64,000 nt of DNA from Actinobacteria bacterium IMCC26207. GTDB taxonomy: Bacteria; Actinomycetota; Acidimicrobiia; Acidimicrobiales; Microtrichaceae. Under the pieces are notes generated by a model. The model was not told the origin of the DNA, ran no database searches, and saw only the letters and a list, made by a program, of their open reading frames with translations. A program made the translations under genes and the position numbers. The stretch spans positions 280,960-344,959 of the forward strand of contig LCZK01000008.1 in the NCBI GenBank assembly GCA_001025035.1, read 5' to 3'. Below, one piece after another: positions 26,568-36,094 of this stretch (position 1 is its first letter; each line of letters opens with the position of its first letter).

Positions 26568-29500
26568 TCACGCGTAAATGTTGCAGGGATCGTTAGCTGC
26601 GTCGGCTCCGTACTTCCAAGTTCCGCTCTTCAGAATCTTCCAGTCGATCACTGACACCTTTGAACCGGTGGTCACGGCGTTGCCTTGCTTATCGGCAATC
26701 AGCACCTTGGCATCCAAGCGTGGCAAGAGCTCGTCGTCCGTAGGGTCAGTATTGCCCTTCTCATCTAGGACGCAGGCCACGATTCGAGCCGACCTGAAGG
26801 GGAATCGAGTGGCTCCCGAGGATGCCAGCGCGTCTGGTTGCTGAGTCACCGTTGGGTTGGTGGGCCAGGTCCCGGTAGTCCAACTTCCCAATGCAGAAGC
26901 AACTAGCCCGGGCCGGCAGAATTCGGCCACCGTCGGACTGCACTTGTCAGAGGTCACTGAGCCACCATTGAAGATTGCAAACCCGGTTGGCCCGGCAGCA
27001 ATCGGCTTACCCGGGTCATCGGGCGGATCAACTGCGTTGTTCCAGTTCCAGATCACGCGAACATCTTGGTTGGGCACCGACACCGACCCGAATACGGTAA
27101 ACGAGGCATCACCGTTGCGTGGCGAAGGTATTCCAGCTGTGGGGTTTGAATAGGTCTTGTTCTCAGTCAGTGGATTCCAAGTGACCGTAAACGGGTCTTT
27201 GGGACGCGGATAACCGACCGTGTTGCCAAGTGAGTCTGTATCTCCGGCGGTGGCCTGGAGCGTGGCGTAGTCCATCCCGAAGGTACGCGTGGTTCCCGTG
27301 TTTTGCATCAAGACCAGGGCTTGCAGCGATGTGAACACATTGTTGCTGGCAGCAAGGCAAGGGTTACACGGTGAATCTTGGTGACTAACGAGTTCGCCGA
27401 TCTCCATTGCGTTTACAAATGCGCCAGATGCACCTATACGGCAGGTAGTTCCACTAGTCGGATTGAGCGTAAATGAGGTTTCCACGTCGTCTGCAAACGA
27501 AGAGAACGGAACACTGACGGTGCACTGCAAGCCCGAATGGGTCAGCAGAGTGAAGTCAACCTTGTCGTTTGCATTGGCTGTGGCCGGCTTCTTTATTTTT
27601 GCAGTGAGAGTCAAGCTTCGCACCGGCAAAAACCCATCAAGCAGGTTCGGATCCTTCAGCCGATATTGCAGTTTCCCGACACTAGTGCCGGTAGAAATTG
27701 CAGAACTGGTGAGCGTTGCGTACTGAGGAACTGCTTCTTTGGCGCCAAGGCTTGGATTGGTGAAGTTAGCGTTCAGACCACTCGGCTCATTTGTCGGGGT
27801 ATCAAAGCTTGGTGTCCACCCGAGGCGAACTGCCACTGCGTCAACGCTGTATGAAACCCCAACCGGGCGATCGTCACATGCGTATGAACGACCAAAGAGG
27901 CGGAAGAAGCTGACAGCTGGTGGGCAGAGTTGTGCAAAGAACTGATCAAAACTGATATCTGGGTTGGTAAAGAGGTTGCGCCAGAACAGGGCAAAGTTCA
28001 CAACCCCACGAACAAAGGTTGATGCAATGGTATTGGTCAACTTCGGCGGGTTGAGACCCACAGTCACGTCGATTGTTGCGTTCCGGAGGTCTTCTCGGCC
28101 TACACCATTGGCCGCTGTCATGACGGTGTCGCAATCACCATCAATCCCATCAGAGGTTCCGGCTACTGGGTCATCGAGCAGGTTGTAACTAGTGGTTGCG
28201 TAGTTATCAGTCAGGCGAGATGCCAACGCGTTGTTAGCAGTGCCAAAGCGCATATTGCAGGTCTTGCCATCGCTTAGTGCAAGCGCAAACTTGGTATACG
28301 CCAAGTTGTTGGCAGGGTTATTGGCAAAATCTGCATCGGCGGTCAGGTCGATCCAAGCAGAACCCAATAAACCTGGCCCAGGATCAGCACCGTCGAGGGC
28401 GCGAATTCCCATACCTGCCAAGCGGAAGGTCTTTTCAAACAAGCAGGTCCCGCTGTCCCAACAGGCAGCAGAAACATCTTGAGTCACCTTGAGGCTGTTC
28501 CGGTCGGCCAAACGAGGCGCATCGGAAACTCCAGCAAAGGCCGGTGCCGTGGTTACCGAAGACCAAGTATCGGGCAAAAGACGCGCACCGAGCGAGGTTG
28601 CCGGGCGCTGCCAGATTGCGGTGGTCTGCGTGGGTACCGGATCAGTCGCCACCTGCTGTTTAAGAATTGGCCCACAGATAGCCACCCTGCCAGCAGAGTG
28701 ATTCAGCCCGGTTCGAGCAGAAAGCGTGATGCTGACACCCGAGCTGCCGTCGGGACTTGAAGGTGACGGTGCAGTGCGAACGCAGGCTTTATTTGGGAAC
28801 TCAGAGTTCATGGGTCGTGCCCCAGCCCAGTTTCGCTTCCCAAACACCCAGTTGTTTTCGTAGCTGCCAAAGACTAAGGAGTGCTTCTTTGGGTCAGTCT
28901 CTGGCAACGATGGGTCGTCTACGTCAAACCAGTAGTCGCCGCCCTCAAAGTAGAAGGTGCGATTGGGGCAACCCCCACCAAACCACTGATTCAGAATCTT
29001 GGTTGCCTTGGAGTCATAGCTTCCCGCTGGAATCGAGATGATTCCTGATCCGATATTGAAGCGCTCGCAATCGGTATTGAGTACGTCGTACAGCCCGCTG
29101 TTGTCTTGGCGGAACTTGCCGTTGAACCCATCCCAGTCTTGATACTTCGAGGACTGCACCCGAGCGTTGTTCCAGTCGCCGCTCGGACTTGGCATGCCGC
29201 CAGCACCCATCACGCTCAACTCGGGGTTGCCACAAATCAGGGAATTGTCTGGAGCTGAATAGATGGAGTTTGCTTGCACGTCGGCTCGCAAAGCGTTGAG
29301 AGAGTCACTCGGCTCTGCAATACCGCAGCCTTTGGTGCCGGTCTCCGGGTCGAACATGCCTGGGCCGCCCTGCGCGGCAAAGCCGTCGACTAATAGTGCG
29401 GGGCCGGTGCGGCCGGCCTCGGTCACTGCAGCAATCTGGTTCTTTACCTCAACTCCGCCGGTCACTTTGAGCGGTGTTGCGCCGGTATAGACAAGTTGGC

Positions 29501-30200
29501 CCTTAGTTGAGTCAACCTCTGCCTGACTGAACCCCTGCATGGCACCACCAAAAGGGAACTGGGTCTTCCAGAGCCTTGCTTTATCTCCGGTTGCACTAAG
29601 CGGGTCAGAAGCCGGGTTGGGATCGCCCTTGTACTCATCTCCAACAAGTCGCAGGGCCACGCCGCCATCATCTTGCGGTACGCCAGCAATTTGATTGCCC
29701 AGCGAGTCGTACTGCGACAATCCATCGTTATAGCAATAGATTCTGACCGGGGTGCCCTCTATATTAACCAAGTTATAGACAGGGTCACAGGCAGCGTTGG
29801 CAAGCCTAGGGTTAACGACTGGGTCCCTAGCCTTGTCGTAGCCTGCGTCACCAAACACCTTGGGTAGCTGCTCGTTCGACTTCTTGGTTGGGTCATAGCC
29901 GACATCGCCAGAGGTTTTATATTGCGGCAGATCACTAGCTGCGATCGAGGCAGAGTTGCGGATCTGATTGATCGCAACGTCAACTGCGCCCTCGGCAGCG
30001 CGGTTCTGCTTCTCTCGTGTTCGGCCGGATTCTTCTATGGACATGGTCGACAAGGTGACCGCCAGCAGAGAAGAGATGATGATGATGCACAGCAGCATTC
30101 CTGCTAGAGCAGTTATCAGCACATAGCCCTCTTGTGAGCCGCTTGGCCGGCGGTGAATCATCATGTGTTGAATGAACTTGGACCGCAGTGAACGCTTCAT
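26568..30200 (-). CDS. Giant PilX/GspK-like pilus subunit X1
   Basis: This 1210-aa protein has a basic leader, G25-Y26 and a hydrophobic helix (YVLITALAGMLLCIIIISSLLAV). Thr is at +5 instead of Glu, as expected of GspK/PilX tip subunits. A charged amphipathic helix follows, then an exodomain of over 1100 residues with many Cys. It shares blocks with X2: LNQWFGGG, RTFYFEGGDYWFDVD and ITLSARTGLNHSAGRVAIC. PilX is normally below 200 aa and GspK about 300 aa, so this is extremely large. The ATG overlaps the W1 stop (ATGA). Predicted: pilus-tip adhesin. The alternative is a PilY1-like protein with a pilin anchor, but I see no PilY1 beta-propeller motif. Confidence 0.78.
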   Translation of the reverse strand: MKRSLRSKFIQHMMIHRRPSGSQEGYVLITALAGMLLCIIIISSLLAVTLSTMSIEESGRTREKQNRAAEGAVDVAINQIRNSASIAASDLPQYKTSGDVGYDPTKKSNEQLPKVFGDAGYDKARDPVVNPRLANAACDPVYNLVNIEGTPVRIYCYNDGLSQYDSLGNQIAGVPQDDGGVALRLVGDEYKGDPNPASDPLSATGDKARLWKTQFPFGGAMQGFSQAEVDSTKGQLVYTGATPLKVTGGVEVKNQIAAVTEAGRTGPALLVDGFAAQGGPGMFDPETGTKGCGIAEPSDSLNALRADVQANSIYSAPDNSLICGNPELSVMGAGGMPSPSGDWNNARVQSSKYQDWDGFNGKFRQDNSGLYDVLNTDCERFNIGSGIISIPAGSYDSKATKILNQWFGGGCPNRTFYFEGGDYWFDVDDPSLPETDPKKHSLVFGSYENNWVFGKRNWAGARPMNSEFPNKACVRTAPSPSSPDGSSGVSITLSARTGLNHSAGRVAICGPILKQQVATDPVPTQTTAIWQRPATSLGARLLPDTWSSVTTAPAFAGVSDAPRLADRNSLKVTQDVSAACWDSGTCLFEKTFRLAGMGIRALDGADPGPGLLGSAWIDLTADADFANNPANNLAYTKFALALSDGKTCNMRFGTANNALASRLTDNYATTSYNLLDDPVAGTSDGIDGDCDTVMTAANGVGREDLRNATIDVTVGLNPPKLTNTIASTFVRGVVNFALFWRNLFTNPDISFDQFFAQLCPPAVSFFRLFGRSYACDDRPVGVSYSVDAVAVRLGWTPSFDTPTNEPSGLNANFTNPSLGAKEAVPQYATLTSSAISTGTSVGKLQYRLKDPNLLDGFLPVRSLTLTAKIKKPATANANDKVDFTLLTHSGLQCTVSVPFSSFADDVETSFTLNPTSGTTCRIGASGAFVNAMEIGELVSHQDSPCNPCLAASNNVFTSLQALVLMQNTGTTRTFGMDYATLQATAGDTDSLGNTVGYPRPKDPFTVTWNPLTENKTYSNPTAGIPSPRNGDASFTVFGSVSVPNQDVRVIWNWNNAVDPPDDPGKPIAAGPTGFAIFNGGSVTSDKCSPTVAEFCRPGLVASALGSWTTGTWPTNPTVTQQPDALASSGATRFPFRSARIVACVLDEKGNTDPTDDELLPRLDAKVLIADKQGNAVTTGSKVSVIDWKILKSGTWKYGADAANDPCNIYA

Positions 30201-30880
30201 GAGTCCCTTCCCGCGTGTTGGTGAAGGCGCACTGTGGATGATTGCCCATCACGGCCAACAACTGTGATGTTCATATCGCACATCTCATAGGGCGGCAGGG
30301 GAAGTGCCTTTGGAAAAGCTGCCTGCAGATTGCAGGTGGAGGGAATCGTGAACGACTGCACAGCCTCGACAATGACTACCTGCGAGCCACCAGGGTCGGT
30401 CACTTTACTTCCGGTGCCCCAGTAGTCGAGCCCACCGATGATGTCGGGGTTATGGAAACACTCTCGGCGCAGAATATCGATGCCGCCCGTGGTGGTATTT
30501 GGGCGCGTGTTGTACACGATTCGCTTGGAATTAGAACCCGAGGTTTGGATGGCAATGAGAGGCCCCGTCACTGGGTTTCCGGTATAGGGAACCGAGGTCA
30601 TGTTGCCCTGGTTGCACTCCACACCCGCAGCGTTGGCCTGGACCACACCGATCTTGATGACCTTGGCTGCGGCCCAGTCTTTTTCCATCGTGGTGCGAAA
30701 CAGCCTGAGCTGCTTGGATGCGTTGGCCGACTTAATCGTTGGTGCTTGCCGCTGGATGATTAGCGTGACCAATCCAAACATGGGCAGCAGCACGATGGTC
30801 CCAACCGTCAGGGCAACCAGCAACTCAATGATGGTGAGTCCAGATTGACCACGCCTACGCAAAGATCTTGGAGTGCTCAT
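30197..30880 (-). CDS. PilW/GspJ-like minor prepilin W1
   Basis: This 227-aa protein begins at ATG 30880, which overlaps the V1 stop (ATGA). The leader ends at G14 and the mature start is LTIIELLVALTVGT with Glu at +5. The domain after the helix matches the PilW/GspJ size. Unlike W2 it has no PKD extension. It is the second gene of the V1-W1-X1 cassette. Confidence 0.85.
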   Translation of the reverse strand: MSTPRSLRRRGQSGLTIIELLVALTVGTIVLLPMFGLVTLIIQRQAPTIKSANASKQLRLFRTTMEKDWAAAKVIKIGVVQANAAGVECNQGNMTSVPYTGNPVTGPLIAIQTSGSNSKRIVYNTRPNTTTGGIDILRRECFHNPDIIGGLDYWGTGSKVTDPGGSQVVIVEAVQSFTIPSTCNLQAAFPKALPLPPYEMCDMNITVVGRDGQSSTVRLHQHAGRDS

Positions 30881-31461
30881 GCTGGTGGACACCCCGCTGG
30901 CTGATCCACACGGCAGGACTTTCGTTTGACTATTTGCCCCGTGCGAGAGACTCCGCCAAAGGTAATTTTGTAACTCACACGCTGCACTCCGGAGTCAGGA
31001 CTGACGCACTTGTAGAACGAAGCACCCCGATCTTCGAAGGCCCCTGTGGTGGTATTCCAGGACTCCAAGCCAGTGAGCTCTGTCACCATCGAGGCACCGT
31101 CGGTGTACGGAAGCCTCCACTTAGTGGGTTCAGCACCACCGCCGGTGATGAACGCTTCTGCATTCGACTGGTAGATCGAGGCGGTTTGAGTACTCGCGCT
31201 GCAGTTTTCGTATGGCACCTGAGTCTGCAGAATCTCGCCATAGGTCATCAGGCCAGTGTCGATTGACTGCAGGTTTTTATTGGTCGTAGTCACCTTGATC
31301 ACCGTGAACAATGCTCCAGCAAGAATCAAGAAGATGCTCCCCACTAACAGCATGGCAATGATGGCTTCTACCAAGGATTGGCCGGATTGGCCGCGTCGAA
31401 AACGAGCGCTGCTAGCGCAAACGCAAGGCGCAGCACCCGGTCGGTCCACCTTGTTACACAT
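30877..31461 (-). CDS. PilV/GspI-like minor prepilin V1
   Basis: This 194-aa protein begins at ATG 31461, overlapping the pilC stop by 8 bases. The leader contains three Cys and ends G27-Q28; the helix reads QSLVEAIIAMLLVGSIF with Glu at +5. Gln at +1 is less common than Phe but tolerated. The order pilC-V-W-X with coupled starts suggests a tip complex made in fixed ratio. Confidence 0.82.
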   Translation of the reverse strand: MCNKVDRPGAAPCVCASSARFRRGQSGQSLVEAIIAMLLVGSIFLILAGALFTVIKVTTTNKNLQSIDTGLMTYGEILQTQVPYENCSASTQTASIYQSNAEAFITGGGAEPTKWRLPYTDGASMVTELTGLESWNTTTGAFEDRGASFYKCVSPDSGVQRVSYKITFGGVSRTGQIVKRKSCRVDQPAGCPPA

Positions 31462-32671
31462 CGACCTGGTTATAGATGCCGTACATGGCACTCACCATGG
31501 CCAAGGCCACGAACCCAACTACGCAACCAATAAAGACAATCATCAGCGGCTCAAAAACCGCAGTCATCTTGTCTACTGCGTAGTCCAGTTCTTCTTCATA
31601 GAAACTTGCCGCATTTTCGAGTTGCTCTGACAGCTCGCCAGAACGCTCGCCAACCCGGATCATCTGCACAACCGTTGAGGGGAACAGGTTGGTCTGTGCA
31701 AGCGGCTCCGCAAACCCGCGACCCTCGAGCACACCTTCCATGGCTACCGACAGACGCTCTTTGTATACCAAGTTATTGGAGCAATCAATCGAGGTTGGCA
31801 GGGCCTCTGGCAGTGGTACGCCAGCATCGAGCAACACAGCCAGCACTCGTGTAAATCGCTCAGTGGCCGAGTAGGTAACCACAGTCGAGATCAACGGGGT
31901 CTTGAGCTGCAGGGCATGCATATTGCGCCGGCCATTATTGGTGCGCACATAGAAAGTCAGCCCAACGCTGCCGAATACAAGCACCAGGCCAGTAATCAAG
32001 CCCGCAGGGGATTGAACGAAATCCGCCACTGCCATCAGCATGCGGGTTGGCAGCGGAAGCTCTGCGTCGAACCCGTCGAAGAATTCAGCAAACCGCGGTA
32101 TAGCGAACACCACAATGATTAAGCAGACCACCATCGAGATTGCCAGAAGAATCATCGGGTAAATCAGCGCCTTGCGCACTGCTCGAGAGAGTTCAATATC
32201 ACGACGGATGTATTTATGCAGCTGATCAAAAGCGTCATCCATGCGGCCAGTCAGTTCGGCCGAACCCAACAGCGCCATGAAGTACGGGGGGAACACATCG
32301 GAGTGCATGCTGAGCGCTTCGGTAATCGACCGCCCTGCTGTCACTCGTTCAAGCACATCGCTCAGGATGGCCTTAAACCGCTTGTTCTTGGCATCGATGC
32401 GCAAGTTGTCGATGGATTCGGTTACTGGAATACCAGCTCGCAAGAAGGTTGCCATCTGCCGAGAGAAGTGCATGATGTCGACGAGCGGCACCTTCTCTTT
32501 GGTGATGTCAATTTGTAGGCCTTTGCGCTCAGAGATCTTTGTGACGCGCATGCCCTTAACGGCGAGCTCGTTTCGAGCCGCCATCACCGAGGCTGCTTGG
32601 ATCTCTCCCTTAACAGATTGCCCCTCTAGGTTTTCTGCCTGATAGCGATACTTCGACAGGGTTGCAGTCAT
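31454..32671 (-). CDS. pilC: PilC/GspF inner-membrane platform protein
   Basis: This 405-aa protein has two repeated GspF domains (about 70-195 and 275-395), each ending in membrane helices. It contains the typical FSRQMATFLRAGIP and FTRVLAVLLDAGVPLPEAL segments. It forms the membrane platform that works with PilB and PilT. The start overlaps the pilB stop (TGATG). Length is normal for the family. Confidence 0.95.
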   Translation of the reverse strand: MTATLSKYRYQAENLEGQSVKGEIQAASVMAARNELAVKGMRVTKISERKGLQIDITKEKVPLVDIMHFSRQMATFLRAGIPVTESIDNLRIDAKNKRFKAILSDVLERVTAGRSITEALSMHSDVFPPYFMALLGSAELTGRMDDAFDQLHKYIRRDIELSRAVRKALIYPMILLAISMVVCLIIVVFAIPRFAEFFDGFDAELPLPTRMLMAVADFVQSPAGLITGLVLVFGSVGLTFYVRTNNGRRNMHALQLKTPLISTVVTYSATERFTRVLAVLLDAGVPLPEALPTSIDCSNNLVYKERLSVAMEGVLEGRGFAEPLAQTNLFPSTVVQMIRVGERSGELSEQLENAASFYEEELDYAVDKMTAVFEPLMIVFIGCVVGFVALAMVSAMYGIYNQVDV

Positions 32672-34701
32672 CAGTTTGCCTCCGCGTTGATTGGCTCAGA
32701 TCCTGGGATTGACGACACAGTGCCCTGAGATGTTGCCTCGTACAGTGAAGAGGCTCCATTGCCATTGCTGCCGTTGCCATTGCTGCCGTTGCCAACAAGT
32801 TCGGCTGCACCCGGCTCGATAGCTCCCGGTGCCTGCGGAAGTGCACGCTTGCCGGCGGGTAGCTCTTTTTGTTCCTCGTCGGCTGAGTTCGCCCCTGGGG
32901 CATACACACTGCGGAGCACATCCTCGACTGTGGTCATACCGTCCACCACCAAGCCAAAGGCTTGTTCTTGCATGGTTCGCATGCCCTCTTCTACGGCAAT
33001 GGCCCGCAGCTCATGATGTGTCGCTCTTGCAACGATCATCTCTCGAATCAAGTCCGTAACACTCAGCAACTCGTACACGCCAACACGGCCTCGGTAGCCG
33101 GTGTTGTTGCACATGTTGCAGCCAACACCCTTGAGCCAAGCGCTTGGCTGTGCGTCGACCTGCTCGGCCAGAATCCGAACCTCTGCCGGGGTGGGCTGAT
33201 ACGGCGCACGGCAGTTACTGCAGATTCTGCGGAGCAGACGCTGACCGACCACACCGCTGAGTGCCGAGGCCACCAAGAACGGCTCGATTCCCATATCAGT
33301 AAAGCGGTGAATAGCAGCAACTGAATCAACAGCGTGCAACGAGGAGAGCACAAAGTGGCCAGTTAGCGAGGCCTGCATTGCGATTCGAGCAGTCTCTTCG
33401 TCTCGGATCTCGCCAACCAGAATGATGTCGGGATCCTGGCGCAGAATGCTTCGGAGTCCATCGGCAAAGGTCATGCCCGTAGCGCTGACTGACATCTGGC
33501 TGATGCCCTCGAACTGGTACTCAACGGGGTCTTCGATGGTGACCACGTTGCGAGTGGGGTCATTGATCTCGGTCAGGGTGGCGTACAAGGTGGTGGTCTT
33601 GCCGGAACCTGTTGGGCCGGTGCACAGCAGCATGCCAAGGGGCGCCTTAACGATCTTCATGTAGGGCGCCTCGACGAGAGGGTGCATGCCCAAATCCTTC
33701 AGGCTGATCAGCGACTTCGTCTTATCAAGCAGGCGAAGCACAACCTTCTCGCCGTGAACGGTAGAGACAGTGGATGTGCGAATATCGATCGGCCGGCCAT
33801 CGACAGTGACCGCGAACTGCCCGTCCTGAGCACGGCGGCGCTCCACGATGTTCAACTCTGCCATCACCTTGATACGACTCACGATGGCAGATGACATTCG
33901 CGCCGGAAGGCTGAGAGCCTCTGACATTGCACCGTCTACGCGGTAGCGCACACGGACGTTTTTCTCACCAGGCTCAATATGGATATCTGAGGCTCGGCTG
34001 CGCACGCCCTGAGTGATGATTCGATTGACCACCTGCACGATTGGTGCGTTCTCGTCGGCCGTAAAGCTCTCTTCATCGGCCACTCGAACAGCATCAGAGT
34101 CGCTCAGCTCGAATGCTTGAATATGCACCTGAGCTTGGCTAAGCAGATTGAACGAGTTCTCTAAGAGTCGCTCAATCTCGCTGCGGGTTCCCATGGTCAA
34201 GCCAATGCGCTTGCACTTATGGGTCAGCGCTTCGATGGCCTCTGTATCGAGCGGGTCAGCGATGGCAAGAAAGACACGCCCCTCTTCTTCACGAAGCGGA
34301 ATCACGGTGTGCTTATTGGCGAGTTCCTCGCCCACCAACTCGAGTGCACGCGCCGTGGGCACTGCATCTCGAAGGTCTGCAAGCGGAATACCAAACTGCT
34401 GAGCTAGCGCTGCTGCTAGAGCAGTTTCGTCAATCGAACCGAGTTCCAGAAGAATCTGGCCGATGCGGGTTGCCCCTTCGCCCTGCGGGTGGCGCTGCTG
34501 CTGCTTGAGCGCATCGATCAACTCACCCGGGTCGATCGAGCCGAGTTCGAGCATGACCTCGCCCAGCTTCGGGCGATTTGAGCCAACCCACGTGTCAATC
34601 TCTTGGTTCAGGACAGCAATGTCCGCGCTGTCGAAATCTACTGATCGACGGCGCCGAAGAACCCCAGAACCTTCAGTTTTCGCTTTCCGAAAAACTGCCA
34701 C
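32671..34701 (-). CDS. pilB: PilB/GspE pilus assembly ATPase
   Basis: This 676-aa ATPase drives pilus extension. Two N-terminal MshEN-like segments each have the repeated LELGSID (51-57 and 85-91). The core has Walker A GPTGSGKT (362-369), Walker B with VGEIRDEET (Glu431) and the tetra-Cys zinc site (Cys494, Cys497, Cys528, Cys531) that marks PilB/GspE over PilT. The C-terminus is an unusual Asn/Gly/Ser tail (GNGSNGNGSNGNG), encoded by a 15-bp tandem repeat near 32764-32793. GTG start. MshEN domains bind c-di-GMP in some homologues, so control by c-di-GMP is possible. First gene of the pilus run. Confidence 0.95.
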   Translation of the reverse strand: MAVFRKAKTEGSGVLRRRRSVDFDSADIAVLNQEIDTWVGSNRPKLGEVMLELGSIDPGELIDALKQQQRHPQGEGATRIGQILLELGSIDETALAAALAQQFGIPLADLRDAVPTARALELVGEELANKHTVIPLREEEGRVFLAIADPLDTEAIEALTHKCKRIGLTMGTRSEIERLLENSFNLLSQAQVHIQAFELSDSDAVRVADEESFTADENAPIVQVVNRIITQGVRSRASDIHIEPGEKNVRVRYRVDGAMSEALSLPARMSSAIVSRIKVMAELNIVERRRAQDGQFAVTVDGRPIDIRTSTVSTVHGEKVVLRLLDKTKSLISLKDLGMHPLVEAPYMKIVKAPLGMLLCTGPTGSGKTTTLYATLTEINDPTRNVVTIEDPVEYQFEGISQMSVSATGMTFADGLRSILRQDPDIILVGEIRDEETARIAMQASLTGHFVLSSLHAVDSVAAIHRFTDMGIEPFLVASALSGVVGQRLLRRICSNCRAPYQPTPAEVRILAEQVDAQPSAWLKGVGCNMCNNTGYRGRVGVYELLSVTDLIREMIVARATHHELRAIAVEEGMRTMQEQAFGLVVDGMTTVEDVLRSVYAPGANSADEEQKELPAGKRALPQAPGAIEPGAAELVGNGSNGNGSNGNGASSLYEATSQGTVSSIPGSEPINAEAN

Positions 34702-34943
34702 TTTTTAGGATCTCCCCAATGCACCATCTACGGCATAGCTCGTCAACATGACTTCACCCTGACTGGCCAAAACTGAATCCGTTTCACCCACAACAAGTCT
34801 GAGTGACGCCGGACACCAATGTCAACGTGTTCAGTGTAGCCATTCTACCTAGTGCGCTGCTTGCGGGCCGAATAGCGTTCAGGGTTGTAGAGAGGGCAGG
34901 ACCAGCGCCGGGACGCCTGCGGTGGCTAGGGAATGAGCTGAAT

Positions 34944-35804
34944 TCAGAGCAAATTGAGCTGATCCACCAAGCGAAGAACAATCTCAGACTTGTTCAGCCC
35001 ATATAAGTGCAGCCCTGGCGCACCGCCATTGAGCAGTTCCTGGGACAGTTCCAAGGCCGCTTCGACTGCAATTGCTTGGGCCTCATCGGCTGAGCCCGCC
35101 CCCTCGACTCTGACGGCCAGATCCTCGGGAACCGTTGCTCCCGACATCTTTGCCATCCGGCGCACGCCTTCAGGATTCGTCAAGGGCATGATTCCCGGCA
35201 GAATCGGCGTATCGCAGCCCAGAGCGCTCAGCTCGTCGACCATCCGGAAGTAGTCCGGCGCCGAAAAGAAGAACTGCGTAATCCCAAAATCGGCTACCGA
35301 CAGTTTTTGGGCCAAATGCAGACGATCACCCTTGGTGTCCTGCGAGCGAGGGTGTAGCTCGGGGTGCGCTGCAACCGAGACCGAGAAATGATCCCCCCGA
35401 GCGCGGACCAATTCCACCAGCTCGAGCGCATAGGTAAAGTCGCCATCGGCCGGACTGCCGTCTGCCGGAGGATCACCCGCTAACGCCAAAATGTTGTGCA
35501 CCCCGGCGCGGTCGTAGTCATCGAGCAGGGCTTCGAGCTCGGGCTTGGTGTGGCCAATGCAGGTCAAGTGAGCCATGGCCGGGTAGGACTCATGTTCGTT
35601 GATGTCCACCACAAGGTCACGAGTTCGATCACGGGTAGAGCCGCCGGCACCGTAGGTGACTGACACAAAGCTGAGCGGAACAGCCCGAAGGTCTTCAATG
35701 GTCTGCTGCAGGTTGGCATCACCGACGGGAGTTTTGGGCGGAAAGAACTCAACGCTCAGCGTGGGGCCAGAGGCCTGGGTGAGTATGTCGGCAATACGCG
35801 GCAT
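34944..35804 (-). CDS. metF: Methylenetetrahydrofolate reductase
   Basis: This 286-aa flavoenzyme reduces 5,10-methylene-THF to 5-methyl-THF for methionine synthesis. The catalytic Glu19 lies in LSVEFFPPKTP; LALAGDPP and FFFSAPDYF are also family blocks. I chose ATG 35804 (MPRIADIL). The frame stays open to 35945, but that extension is translated from the 83-bp repeat and has no homology to the family. The leader carries two structured repeats and part of a third. The neighbouring upstream gene is folD, another one-carbon folate enzyme. Confidence 0.95.
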   Translation of the reverse strand: MPRIADILTQASGPTLSVEFFPPKTPVGDANLQQTIEDLRAVPLSFVSVTYGAGGSTRDRTRDLVVDINEHESYPAMAHLTCIGHTKPELEALLDDYDRAGVHNILALAGDPPADGSPADGDFTYALELVELVRARGDHFSVSVAAHPELHPRSQDTKGDRLHLAQKLSVADFGITQFFFSAPDYFRMVDELSALGCDTPILPGIMPLTNPEGVRRMAKMSGATVPEDLAVRVEGAGSADEAQAIAVEAALELSQELLNGGAPGLHLYGLNKSEIVLRLVDQLNLL

Positions 35805-35882
35805 GGATTTAGGATACTTGGGCCTAGCCGAACTGCAGTGTTCGTCCCGCGTCGCTGACCAGCAAACCGAGCGGGCCGCCCC

Positions 35883-36067
35883 GGGCCCGGCGCGCTGGTT
35901 TAGGTCCAAACCGGATGGAATTGGTCGACTATCGACCAGAAACATCCGAGTTCCCCGAGCAAAGCGGGCCCGGCGCGCTGGTTTAGGTCCAACCCGGATG
36001 AAATTGGTCGACTATCGACCACAAACATCCGGGTTGCCCGAGCGAAGCGGGCCGAGCGCGCTAGTTG
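35883..36067. repeat. 83-bp structured tandem repeat in metF leader (2 full copies plus partial)
   Basis: Copies lie at 35883-35965 and 35966-36048, with a partial third at 36049-36067. Each holds a perfect 7-bp hairpin TGGTCGA-cta-TCGACCA (35922-35938; 36005-36021), nested in an outer stem. The outer stem is 10 bp perfect in the second copy (aacccggatg at 35991 with catccgggtt at 36026); in the first it has two mismatches. A small cccg...cggg hairpin ends each copy. It could be a REP/MITE-type dispersed element or a tandem structured RNA leader controlling metF. I see no match to a riboswitch consensus that I know. Confidence 0.85.
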
Positions 36068-36094
36068 CTCCGGGCCCAGCGGGTTGCTCGTGCT

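Noticed and set aside
35805..35945. N-terminal extension of MetF to 35945
   Set aside because: The extension is a translation of repeat DNA; MetF family N-termini begin near MPRIADIL.
35883..36067. Known SAM or THF riboswitch upstream of metF
   Set aside because: The stems are clear, but I could not match the conserved core of any riboswitch class I know, so I describe it only as a structured repeat.
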